From NCBI GenBank assembly GCA_025716815.1, contig JAIXMN010000045.1:1-64000 (forward strand): a stretch of DNA of 64,000 bases. Reading direction: 5' to 3'. Positions 54,335 to 64,000 of the stretch are shown piece by piece. Source of the DNA: Dichotomocladium elegans. Taxonomy: Eukaryota > Mucoromycota > Mucoromycetes > Mucorales > Lichtheimiaceae. Below the pieces are notes generated by a model. That model had not been told where the DNA came from, searched no databases, and saw only the letters and a list, made by a program, of their open reading frames with translations. Positions within the stretch are counted from its first letter, which is position 1. The number at the start of each line of letters is the position of its first letter. Made by a program: the position numbers and the translations under genes.

Positions 54335-54704
54335 AGTGGTGAATATTGATCCATGCAAGAGAGCTTAGCCGGTTTCACATCACTATGGCCGATATCCTGA
54401 AACTAAGACGGTGATGAATTTGGCATATTGATGTTCAGGAACCATTATTTCCGGATCCGCCTGCGAGGCGGGATACTTGCACCTATCAAGGTACTTCCTC
54501 TATCCAGGATCCATCACTGGTCTTGAAGAGGACAATGAAAAGAGAATGCTCTCATCCGATACGTCCTAACAGGATTAAGCACTTACATCGCCGTTCTAAT
54601 AGAATTATTATAAAAGAGAGATATTTTATTTTCAGGAATAAACATCAACCTCAAAGATACTTTTCTAGTTGTCTTTTTTCACTCTCTCTAACCCATCCAC
54701 CTCA
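54335..54704 (+). repeat. LTR R3 inside the hAT, upstream of the transposase
   Basis: Related to R1 and R2, in the same sense as the transposase gene, ending 98 bp before its ATG. It has TATAAAAGAG near 54610 and AATAAA near 54640. No target duplication remains and the first base pair differs (AG for TG). It may supply the transposase promoter. Confidence 0.7.
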
Positions 54705-54802
54705 TCTCGTCTCAACTACCACAAACGCATCAAGTACCTCGCACTTTATTTTTTCTTGTAAATATCATTCAAGCTTGACTCACCTCACACTTGGTTACTA
54801 AT

Positions 54803-57152
54803 ATGTCTTTAAATACAGACACTTACCAAAGATCCACTATGTCCAACTCAAGCACTTCTAACCTTGGCAAACGTTCCTCTGATCTTATGGTCAGCAGCGA
54901 TTCTGAAGTTGATGTAGGTTATCAAATATTAACTAGAGACCTGCCTTCTGAGCTGTCAATTTCGAAACAGGGAATGCCCAGGTTATCCAGGGGAGGCAGC
55001 TTTATGTCCCTTGACCGCCAAGATTCCATCACGTCAATTGATTCCGAGTGGGATGAGGACAATGGCAATGGCAATGGCGGCGGCCAGGACTCAAGCTCCG
55101 TCCAGTCCGCCGAAGGAGTGAGCGTCAAGGCCCGAAAGAACTGGGTGTACAAATGGTTTGACGCCGTTGAAGATCCAGTAACCAATACGCTCTATTACCG
55201 GTGTCGATTCACCGTTGGGAGCAAGGCATCACGTTGCAATAAGCGGTACAAGGACCCACGAGGTTCCACGACTGTTCTGAAGAAGCACCTTGGGACCCAT
55301 TGCATTACTGCGGACACGTCGCTTACGCCGACCCAGCAAGGGACATTCCTTGACCGGCACTTCAGAGGTAGTGGGGATCTCATCCCTCCCCAATTCAACG
55401 ATGAGCAGTTTAGACAAGCACTCGCGCTTTTCGTTGTGTCTGCGGCTTTGCCATTTACAATTGTCGAGAATCGCCACTTTTATACATTACTCAACCTTGC
55501 GCAATCAGCACCAAATCCAAGAGCAGTCAAACCGCCAGGCAACGATACGCTTGCACGCGCTGTATCTCACCTGTACGAGTATTACAAGTCTCGGATTATT
55601 GTCGTCCTACAAGAGCAAGAGAATCTGGCGTATACTGTTGACGCTTGGACCAGCGAATGGAGAACTGCCTTCCTCGGCGTCACCGTTCATTGGATTGACA
55701 CCGAGTGGACACAACAGTCGATTGTTTTGGGTTTCGAAGAGCTTGTTGGACCACACACAGGAGCAAACATGGCGGCCGCTTTTGGAAAGGTCCTAAATGA
55801 CTGGGGCCTCTCAAGGAAACCATTTTTTTTGACTGCTGACAACGCGTCAAATATGATCAAGATGGCCGAGCAAGTCGAGCGTAGTGTCGGCATCACTGTT
55901 TTTAATGCAACGGAAAATCGTATTCCTTGCATCGCGCACGTTATTAATCTCGCTGCTCAGAGTGTGATCCGCGACAGTTTAAAGGCTGAGGCAGCTGACA
56001 GCGAGCAAGGGGCTTTTGAGGACGAAGAAGAAGGACCAGATGACAACACACCAGGTAAATATCAGAAAAAAAGATGAAATGAGCACACTTTTTCAACGCG
56101 ACTAAATATCCTCACCTTAGGTATCATCTTGCGCAAACTACGGAAGGGAATTGTCAATATCCGTGCATCTCCGCAGCGGCTTGCTCAGTACCATAGTGCT
56201 TTTGACGGCATGTTTGAAGTGGAGGAACAGGTCACCAGTAGCCCTCTCGCTTTAATCCTAGACGTCCGCACTCGGTGGAATTCCACATACGAGATGATTC
56301 AACGGTCGCTGGAGGTCAGACGCGCATACAACAATACTTGTCACAACATTCCAGGACTTGAACAATATGTGCTGTCTGATGACGAATGGTTGTGCTTGGA
56401 GAAAGTTTCATTATTGCTTCACGAATTTGCCAAACTGACACCACTGCTCTCTGGCGCGACATACCCAACCTTGAACCTTGTAATTCTCTCATATAACCGG
56501 TTGCTTGACCATCTGGAAAACTTTGAGGAGGACTGGAAAAATGTAAGCGAGGTTACAGTGAAGCGATTCCAGACACCAAACTTAATATGTTGATTCGTAG
56601 GAATGGCCCGCGCTATCAGAAGCAGCACGCTGTGGATGGGCAAAATTAAAAGGCTACTACTGCAAGGCCGAAGGACATGCCTTTGCTGTCGCGACTACTA
56701 TGGATCCACGGCTGAAATTCCAATGGTGGGAGGACGAGAACTGGGGACACTTCGGTGATGTTGCGAAAGAGCAAGTGCAAGCGACCTGGGAAGCGTACAA
56801 GCCGATTGCTGGTCATGAGTCGTCCATTTGCAATCCAGATGCCTTAATCAGGAGGCCGCAAAGGATTGCTGACCAGCTGCAGGCATACGTCTCCGCAAAT
56901 TGTATATTTGATGAGACAAACGGTGTCAATCAGGAGCTTGTTCTCAACTACTGGCGCGGCGAGGTGAACGAATGGAAAGAGCTGAAGACAATGGCGCGCA
57001 GATACCTGGCAATACCAGCATCGTCAGTCGGTTCGGAGCGCACATTTTCACGAGCAAAGCATTACATTCCAGCATCAAGAAATCGGCTCAATCCTGCAAA
57101 GCTTCGCGAGAGTGTACTTGTCAACTCGTGGTGTACATATTTCGGCGAGTAG
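54803..57152 (+). CDS. hAT transposase
   Basis: Exons 54803-56054, 56121-56542 and 56601-57152 join in phase to 741 residues. The start is ATG 54803; an upstream TTG is rejected. The N-terminus is Ser-rich and acidic. A BED-type zinc finger follows (YKWFDAVED, YRCRF, CNKRYK, LKKHLGTH). The hAT core includes YTVDAWTSEWRTAFLGVTVH with the first catalytic Asp, FFLTADNASNM with the second, and IPCIAHVINLAAQ. The C-terminal dimerisation region (hATC) reads YWRGEVNEWKELKTMARRYL, then PASSVGSERTFSRAK and NRLNPAKLRESVLVNSW. It cuts and pastes the element through the inverted repeats. No lesions are seen, so it could be active. Confidence 0.93.
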
Positions 57153-57885
57153 GTGGGCGTTAGCAGGCGGCAAACTAAAAGAAGATTGTTTATGCTAGAA
57201 AGATGTCACCTTAAGCGTGAGTCTCGTAAATAAATAAAAAAAGCTTTCGCGTCGCTGTAATTGCAGCAATTAACATCGATTAATAATACTTTGTTGCTGG
57301 TTTCGCAGTACAATTACGTACGCGGTTTCTCTGAAGGCAGACCAGCTTTGAAATGTGGTGGGCATGGGTGCAAAATTAAATTGTTCAGCTTGTGACCGTC
57401 ACCCAGCCACAACCATAGGCATAACTAGCTAGTCTGAAGCCATTCTGCCAGACATCAGAAGCGTTCCAAATGGCTCCCGCGTCAGCAATTATACCACTTT
57501 GCCTTCTATGGATCAAACCCTCCAACTTTTTTAATTCCTATTGGGATTTTCTGTTCTTTGACGCTTAATTTTTTGCTACAACTGCTAATGTCATCTTAAA
57601 ATCAACTTCGGTTTTCACCTTTCTCCGTTCTGACAGTATTGCCGAATGGCCATATTCTTTCCAATTTCGCTCTATTGATGTGTTTTAATAAATCTCCTCA
57701 TTTCAGCATTACGGATCACGGATTGGGACGGATTGGGACGGATTGAAGTGGTGTGGATCCGGATTGCAATTTGCAATCCGTTTAGCAAACGGATCGGATT
57801 CGGTGTGAGCAATTCGATCCGCGGTGTGGATCCGGATTGGATCCAATCCGATCCAGATCCGTCAATGAGAAACGCTACATATAAT

Positions 57886-58517
57886 TGGTCAAAGGAAAGT
57901 CAGAACACAAGCTACCATTAATATTTAATAAGGTATGGGACTTTGAACAAGTATTTGCTATTATGCACGTTGAGGCTGGCCAGCTTTTACTATAAAAGGA
58001 GAAGCAAAGAAGAGTACTCTAGTGAAGGGAAGTTCCATTATAAAAGAAACTAAAGACAGCTGGCTGGGACTCCCACAAGAAAATTTTTATTGCTCTTCTT
58101 CCACGCTTTTTTTTTCCTGTGCGCATTCAAACGCAAAATCGGAAATTCGTCATGCTTCCTAAGCTGAGATTGGCGCCGAACACCCCGCAGACAACTCAAG
58201 GAAAGACGAATGCCCCACTTTGACGCGTAAGATTGTAAAGCTCGCTTTTATGGTCACTGCCATTGTCAGGTTCTTTAAGATGCTTTGTAAATCCGCGTGA
58301 TTGGCTCTTGCAAGATTACAAAGCACAATTCAGTTCTGCCGAAAAACGAAATAAAGTACGAGGCCGTCGTCTTCAACACTTCGGCCGTGTGCAAACAGCC
58401 TGTTGATTTTGCCAACAAACTTATATTTATATACCACAAACAGACGTTCGCATGCTAGCGAAGGAAACGCAGAAAGGAATGAATAATCAGTGAGCTTCTG
58501 CTGCAATTAACCATCTT
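57886..58517. other. Intergenic DNA, no gene seen
   Basis: No supported frame. The stretch before 58518 is downstream of the minus-strand ORF that follows. Confidence 0.4.
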
Positions 58518-59642
58518 TTATTGTGCATTAAACACAGGAATGCTGAGACCTAATGTATTGCAAATGGCCTCGAGGAAAACCTGCAGAGGCAAGTCGTTTG
58601 CTACTGTAACGAAGCGACAGGCAACCCTGTCCCGGTCGTCAGTCTCTTTGCCCCTCGGAAGTGTCTCTTGGATCGTGGCAAAGATTGCGTCAGTCGGGTT
58701 TAAGGTGCCCGACCGAAGAGGAGGAAGGAAAAATGCCAGAAAGCCGTTTTGGTTCGCCAAAGTGGTGATACTCGACTCAAAGCGAGCTGGCATTGCGTCG
58801 AACACCAGTCGAGGCTTCTCACATGGGATCTCCCTGTAATGGGAGATGATTTTGCTCACAAATGCGAGCAAATCTTCTTCAGTTGTCTTTGCTGTTGGGC
58901 AGCGTACAGTCATCACCGTCGCGCCGTAGCTGTTCATGGCGAGCAACAGCGAATGGGAGGGGAAAGGTACAGGCTTTTCAGCCATCGACGCGGTAGGTGT
59001 CTTCTTCCTCCAGGCCTTGTTTCTCTTCACGGCCCAGAAGGCCTCGCCAACAAAGACAGCATTCTCGGTGGGTACGATGCCCGCCTGTTCCATCCGATGG
59101 CGAACTGTGGCAAGAGCATCTCCAGCAGACTGCCCAGAGGTCGGCCAATCGTCTCCCAGGAAGGAGGGGCACCGGTGCATAGCCACCCTGCATTTCTTAC
59201 AGAGGAACGCGAGCAGAGTACTCTCAGAACATTCAACGCCTCCAGATTCCTCAGTGACTCCCTCTACAGCTCTGAGGAGGTCACGGACCTGTGGGATCGA
59301 CAACTGGAAGTCATTGTCTAGGGCGTTGATTACCGCCTTCTCATGATTAGCACCAAGACAGGGCCCTCCAACCCTACCCCTTGGAAGAACGTCAACTCTC
59401 CCGGTATCATTGTATCTTTTGAGGATTCCCCTCATAGTATTGGGGTTGACCCCCATTCTCTTGGCCGCTTCTGCAGGGCTACAACTGTCCACCATGGTGT
59501 TCAGCGCATGCACCCTGCGCTCGCGAGACAAAAACTCGTATTTAGTTGTGCGGCGGGTTCTCTTCCTTCCTTTCTTTTGGTTGGAGGCGCTGCTCACCAA
59601 CTTGGCATCACGATCCTCTTCCATTGCGTCAATATGCTCCAC
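58518..59642 (-). CDS. DDE transposase-derived protein with altered catalytic site
   Basis: Intact single-exon frame of 374 residues from ATG 59642. Residues 1-35 are acidic then basic (KKGRKRTRRTTK). A helix-turn-helix region of Tc1/IS630 type follows (residues 38-125: SPAEAAKRMGVNPNTMRGIL, SIPQVRDLLRAV). The C-terminal half has the DDE_3 layout: AVFVGEAFWAVKRNKAWRKK near 195, LVFDAMPARFES near 279, and FFLPPLRSGTLNPTDAIFAT near 304. The first catalytic Asp of the usual DE motif is Gly199, the second Asp is kept (282), and the Glu of NPxE is Asp318. No terminal inverted repeats were recognised nearby. An open frame with a degraded active site suggests a recently dead transposase or a domesticated DNA-binding protein. 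Confidence 0.65.
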   Translation of the reverse strand: MEHIDAMEEDRDAKLVSSASNQKKGRKRTRRTTKYEFLSRERRVHALNTMVDSCSPAEAAKRMGVNPNTMRGILKRYNDTGRVDVLPRGRVGGPCLGANHEKAVINALDNDFQLSIPQVRDLLRAVEGVTEESGGVECSESTLLAFLCKKCRVAMHRCPSFLGDDWPTSGQSAGDALATVRHRMEQAGIVPTENAVFVGEAFWAVKRNKAWRKKTPTASMAEKPVPFPSHSLLLAMNSYGATVMTVRCPTAKTTEEDLLAFVSKIISHYREIPCEKPRLVFDAMPARFESSITTLANQNGFLAFFLPPLRSGTLNPTDAIFATIQETLPRGKETDDRDRVACRFVTVANDLPLQVFLEAICNTLGLSIPVFNAQ

Positions 59643-59824
59643 TAATAATTATATATTATGAATGCTATTCGACATCATGCGTGCTTGCTCTTACCTTGCT
59701 CCAATGGAGCTGGTCTAACTGGACTGGCTTCAGCAACGTAAGGTTCTATTTCACAGGCGATAAGGTAAGCATTATAAATCAAAACATTGCACTGAAGGCA
59801 ATGATCTAACCTTCAAGGTCAGGA

Positions 59825-61037
59825 ATACAGGATTTTCGGTTGGCTACCGGCCAAAGGTAGGAAAGAAATAATAGGGTGGAGTATTTTTTCGAGAAGTGCA
59901 AGAAAAGAATAATTGAAGCAATAATATTTCAAGAAGCGGAAGGGAAGAATTCCGGAAAGAACTACCTCTATGTCTATAGTATGAAAAAGGATTATGGTTG
60001 GAGAAAGGAATTGCCGGTTGAAGTATGCGTTTCGCCTTGGGAAAGCACCTTGTGTCTATAGTCCGATTTGTATTCCCTGTTTTCATTTTTGTGGTGGAAA
60101 GTTGACGAAAGGAATAGTCCAAGTGAAGATAATTTTCGCGGCACCAATGATTCAGACCAATGGGTGGCATTTTTCGTAGCACAGACGTCGTAGTCTATAG
60201 GAAAATATATTAGCGTCAACAACGGTTATTTTCGCGGGTAGGATTAGATTCGCATGCTGCTACCTTTATTCGTAGGGTGCACGATATTCATCAGAAGAGA
60301 GCCTTTATGCACGCAAACGTTTGACAGTTTTACTATAAAAGGACATATGAGGAAGACACTTCTTGAAAGAGACAAACAGCCGCGTACCTTTTGTACGCTT
60401 TGAAAATAAAGAGCACAGGGCGCTTTTTTGCGAAAATTTTTTTTTGGCATCTCTTCCACTCCTATTTTTATTTTGTTTTTTTTTCACAATGCCTGAACAC
60501 GAGTCTTCCGCCTTGGACGGTCTCCGCTCGACATTTAAAGATTGACATCTGAAAGCCCCCAAACAAACTCAGAAGTGTTCAGCTTATATCTTCTGATGCG
60601 TAGTGTGGTGAAGAATGTCGCGTAAACAGCAGCTCTCTACGATTTTCTCAGTTTTCCTCGCAAATCCGCGGTTGTTAATCGTTGCAGAAGTACAGCACTG
60701 TTTTATCACCCTGCTCAGACAGATCACTAAGCAGATGTCGAGATCTGTTGTTGCAAGAAGACAATTTTGCTTCCATGAAGATCTGGTCTTAAAATTTCAT
60801 GGGCGCCCCTTGGTATTTTGTAAGCAAAAAAAAAGACGAAAAAGGTTCTGTCCTTATTCCAGTTCGGCATTTTCAGCATCTCCTGCATTCAGTAATGTTT
60901 TTTGCTTCATCTCGATCGGCATTCGACAAATCTACGCGTCATTGCTTACTCAGATCTTAATGTCGCGTTTTCTCTTCATGGGGGAGGCAATGTTGGGATT
61001 TCAGCAGTTTGATCAGACAAGCTAATTAGCTACATTG
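59825..61037 (+). repeat. Left 1,213-bp inverted repeat of MULE 2
   Basis: Matches the reverse complement of 62681-63893. The only difference noticed is near 60436-60445 (GAAAATTTTTTTTT against GAAAAATTTTTTTT). Frames inside it occur in both arms and are not convincing genes. Confidence 0.92.
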
Positions 61038-61298
61038 CGCAGATTATAAAAATTCTTGTTATTAAGGAAACAATCTCTAAAAGCGGTTCTGGCGATGGAT
61101 GTTATTGTTTGATCGCTTATCGTCCCGAAGTTCTGATCGCAAGGCGCGTAATTGCTCTGATGCGCGATTCAAAATGGGAATGGCATTGTACGCGTAATTT
61201 GTGGAATTCACCGCATCTCGTTCATCAACCAGCAAGTTAAGCATGTCGTGGTACCTATACCAATTGGCTCAAAGTGGATTACTTGTAAGTTGAATTAA

Positions 61299-62672
61299 CT
61301 ACCTGCTGATCGCTGCTTGCAATAATTGCTCTTGATCCACTTGCTGATTAACGACGATCTCCGCCTGAGATCGGCGCAAGTCTAGTAAGCCAATGCGCTT
61401 TACTCTGTTTAATAGGTACATGTGCTTACAGAGCGCATGGCTGCGCCGGAAATCGGGACAAGTGCAAGCCGTCATTTTGTTATTCTCGATTGCAATTGTG
61501 TAAGATATGGTACTGTCTGTGAATGATACCACAGTTGCAGACGTTTCAGTGTACCCAGTGATCATTTCAGATGCATCGTCCTCTGTTTAATAAGTCCATT
61601 ATTACATGCTTATACTAATACTGACTATATACTAGATCACATGGAATAATTCTAGAAATAGTGGCAGTGGTGCATAAAGCAAGGAACTTACCATGAATAT
61701 CTCTCGCAGCCCTATACCGTTGCTGCTCTGCCCTGGTCATCACGCTTGGCCTTACCAGCAGAGCCGTTTGTACATGGTCTGTCATCAGCGAAGGCAGCAC
61801 AACATCCCAAAGAATGTACACCAGTACGTTCACGCGTTGCCGCTTCAGCCCAGCCAGGTAAACCTCTTTCAGGGATTGATGCCAACTTTCAATGAAATTG
61901 TTGGTGTCAATATGATAGTTCCCCTAAAATAAAACCTGAGTAAGCACTTATCTCTTATAATAGCATTGTGTACCTGACGCCAAACTCTGGACCATTTCTC
62001 TTTCTTGGGAAGGTAGTGGTCATCAAAATAAGCAATGAGTTCATCAGTATCCCATTCAGCTTCATGGTGCTCAATCCACATAACGAGTTCATCGTGCAAG
62101 CAATCAAAGTCCTCGACGTTCTCTGCATACATCATTCCCATGAGGTACTTTAAGGCGTCGTCACGATGTTGGCGCTTCTCTTGGATCGTTTTTCTGATTC
62201 CTAAACGGGGCATCACCTTAGCCCGAAGGTTCTTGCGCCATGCGCGAATGATGTGCCAGAAACAGAGCAAGATTTCGCATTCATCACCAAAGACCGTAGT
62301 GATGGCAAGGATCTCCGTGTTGGAATTGTCAATCATTATCTTTTCTGGATGAAAGCCGACGTCGATCTTCAGCCATCTGAGCCATTCAGCAATGGGATAG
62401 TGGGCTTCTGAGTTGGTGATCATCCAACACAATGGCGCTCCTTTTCCAGTTTGGTGTGAACGCACAACAATGGTGTAAAGGAAGCAATGGGATCCTGGTT
62501 TGTACACGCAGGTCTTGTGAGTTGAATCCATGCAAATCAAGCTGCCGTTCTCAAATAATGTCTACCGTGAAGATTAGCACATATGGTTTAACGAAGCACC
62601 AAAGCAGTTTGAAGATTAAGATACCTGTCGTTGCCACTGTTCGGCAGCTTCTTCGACGAGATTTTGTGGCAT
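61299..62672 (-). CDS. MULE transposase with SWIM zinc finger, short N-terminus
   Basis: Four exons: 62672-62625, 62561-61974, 61923-61692 and 61582-61299, in phase, about 383 residues. The MULE core starts almost at once: SLICMDSTHKTCVYKPGS (first Asp), KIMIDNSNTEILAITTVF (second Asp), ILLCFWHIIRAWRKNL, then HIDTNNFIESWHQSLKEVYL. The C-terminal SWIM finger is CTCPDFRRSHALCKH, which binds DNA. MULE transposases usually carry a long N-terminal domain before the first Asp. Here only about 25 residues precede it and the right inverted repeat starts there, so the 5' part of the gene was probably lost. Confidence 0.78.
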
Positions 62673-62680
62673 TGCCTATA

Positions 62681-63893
62681 CAATGTAGCTAATTAGCTTG
62701 TCTGATCAAACTGCTGAAATCCCAACATTGCCTCCCCCATGAAGAGAAAACGCGACATTAAGATCTGAGTAAGCAATGACGCGTAGATTTGTCGAATGCC
62801 GATCGAGATGAAGCAAAAAACATTACTGAATGCAGGAGATGCTGAAAATGCCGAACTGGAATAAGGACAGAACCTTTTTCGTCTTTTTTTTTGCTTACAA
62901 AATACCAAGGGGCGCCCATGAAATTTTAAGACCAGATCTTCATGGAAGCAAAATTGTCTTCTTGCAACAACAGATCTCGACATCTGCTTAGTGATCTGTC
63001 TGAGCAGGGTGATAAAACAGTGCTGTACTTCTGCAACGATTAACAACCGCGGATTTGCGAGGAAAACTGAGAAAATCGTAGAGAGCTGCTGTTTACGCGA
63101 CATTCTTCACCACACTACGCATCAGAAGATATAAGCTGAACACTTCTGAGTTTGTTTGGGGGCTTTCAGATGTCAATCTTTAAATGTCGAGCGGAGACCG
63201 TCCAAGGCGGAAGACTCGTGTTCAGGCATTGTGAAAAAAAAACAAAATAAAAATAGGAGTGGAAGAGATGCCAAAAAAAATTTTTCGCAAAAAAGCGCCC
63301 TGTGCTCTTTATTTTCAAAGCGTACAAAAGGTACGCGGCTGTTTGTCTCTTTCAAGAAGTGTCTTCCTCATATGTCCTTTTATAGTAAAACTGTCAAACG
63401 TTTGCGTGCATAAAGGCTCTCTTCTGATGAATATCGTGCACCCTACGAATAAAGGTAGCAGCATGCGAATCTAATCCTACCCGCGAAAATAACCGTTGTT
63501 GACGCTAATATATTTTCCTATAGACTACGACGTCTGTGCTACGAAAAATGCCACCCATTGGTCTGAATCATTGGTGCCGCGAAAATTATCTTCACTTGGA
63601 CTATTCCTTTCGTCAACTTTCCACCACAAAAATGAAAACAGGGAATACAAATCGGACTATAGACACAAGGTGCTTTCCCAAGGCGAAACGCATACTTCAA
63701 CCGGCAATTCCTTTCTCCAACCATAATCCTTTTTCATACTATAGACATAGAGGTAGTTCTTTCCGGAATTCTTCCCTTCCGCTTCTTGAAATATTATTGC
63801 TTCAATTATTCTTTTCTTGCACTTCTCGAAAAAATACTCCACCCTATTATTTCTTTCCTACCTTTGGCCGGTAGCCAACCGAAAATCCTGTAT
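62681..63893 (-). repeat. Right 1,213-bp inverted repeat of MULE 2
   Basis: Inverted copy of 59825-61037. It overlaps the region where the missing 5' part of the transposase gene would lie. Confidence 0.92.
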
Positions 63894-64000
63894 CAATCGG
63901 CATGTCCAGGGGATCTTCGACCACTAAAGGGGCCTGGCGAGGGACAACGTGTTTACTGGTGTTATTCGCGGAGCTGGAGGGGAACATTGTTGGATTTCTA
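63894..64000 (-). other. Open frame at window edge, possible host exon
   Basis: The minus strand is open over the whole stretch with a protein-like reading (VVPRQAPLVVEDPLDMPI), cut by the window end and by the MULE 2 border. The EDP motif recalls nucleotidyltransferase family proteins, but this is too short to assign. Confidence 0.2.

Larger units (their letters stand above)
52656..57877 (+). mobile_element. hAT DNA transposon, apparently complete
   Basis: 5,222 bp bounded by TAGGGTTTCTCAT and ATGAGAAACGCTA, with the perfect 8-bp duplication CATATAAT (52648-52655 and 57878-57885), diagnostic of hAT. Subterminal regions at both ends are dense in CGGATCC/GGATCCG repeats. It contains a three-exon transposase gene without stops. 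The internally deleted relative at 36604-38708 shares both ends. Confidence 0.95.
59825..63893 (-). mobile_element. MULE 2 with 1.2-kb terminal inverted repeats
   Basis: 4,069 bp. Two arms of exactly 1,213 bp (59825-61037 and 62681-63893) are inverted copies differing at about one base. The 1.64-kb loop holds a SWIM-finger MULE transposase gene. Tips read ATACAGGATTTTCGG. No 9-bp target duplication was recognised at the outer borders. Very long arms with near-identity suggest recent formation or gene conversion between arms. Confidence 0.82.

Noticed and set aside
59844..60182. Pair of identical 112-residue frames in the two arms of MULE 2 (also 63536-63874)
   Set aside because: They are inverted copies created by the terminal repeats, with no domain and no splice context, so I do not call them genes.
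60615..61025. 136-residue frame in the left arm (copy at 62693-63103)
   Set aside because: Basic and low-complexity with no recognisable motif. Its presence in both arms follows from the inverted repeat.

Overview
The window looks like a piece of a filamentous fungal nuclear genome. The short introns (about 50-130 bp, GTRNGT...YAG), the mix of chromovirus-type Ty3/gypsy, LINE, hAT, MULE and Tc1/IS630-like elements, and a Fanzor-type (eukaryotic TnpB-like) relic best fit an early-diverging fungus, most likely Mucoromycota. This is inference from content only. About 85% of the sequence is mobile DNA. Only a small host island at roughly 14.0-17.6 kb and one tRNA gene look like ordinary host genes.

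Layout. 0.45-11.75 kb: a solo LTR (family A) with perfect 5-bp target duplications was split twice, by a full-length family-A chromovirus (568-6322) and by a full-length Ty3/gypsy element B with identical LTRs (6437-11566). 11.77-13.9 kb: solo LTR R1, a gag fragment and old repeat relics. 14.07-17.63 kb: host island with two paralogous small secreted-protein genes in tandem, then a convergent SR-type splicing factor gene. 17.7-25.8 kb: decayed DNA holding a Fanzor pseudogene between two partial Tc1/IS630-like transposase relics, plus a family-A solo LTR. 25.9-29.75 kb: a MULE with about 172-bp terminal inverted repeats whose transposase gene ends in an OTU cysteine-protease domain. 29.75-35.4 kb: second family-A chromovirus, minus strand, one LTR truncated against the MULE. 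35.5-44.9 kb: two LINE copies in tandem, both antisense to and abutting a tRNA-Lys(CUU) gene or its first 18 bp; the older copy is broken by a solo LTR and a non-autonomous hAT, the younger has intact ORF1 and ORF2. 44.91-44.98 kb: tRNA-Lys. 45.0-50.4 kb: Ty3/gypsy element C, inserted 25 bp downstream of the tRNA. 52.66-57.88 kb: apparently complete autonomous hAT. 58.5-59.6 kb: intact DDE-transposase-like ORF with an altered catalytic site. 59.8-63.9 kb: a second MULE with 1,213-bp, nearly identical terminal inverted repeats around a SWIM-finger transposase.

How the parts relate. Family A and element C share the same polypurine tract and LTR termini. The tRNA-Lys gene acts as a landing site for two retroelement classes. 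The deleted hAT at 36.6 kb could be mobilised by the complete hAT at 52.7 kb. Exon boundaries were read by eye from splice motifs and phase. Identities and functions rest on motifs and remembered family patterns, not on database searches.
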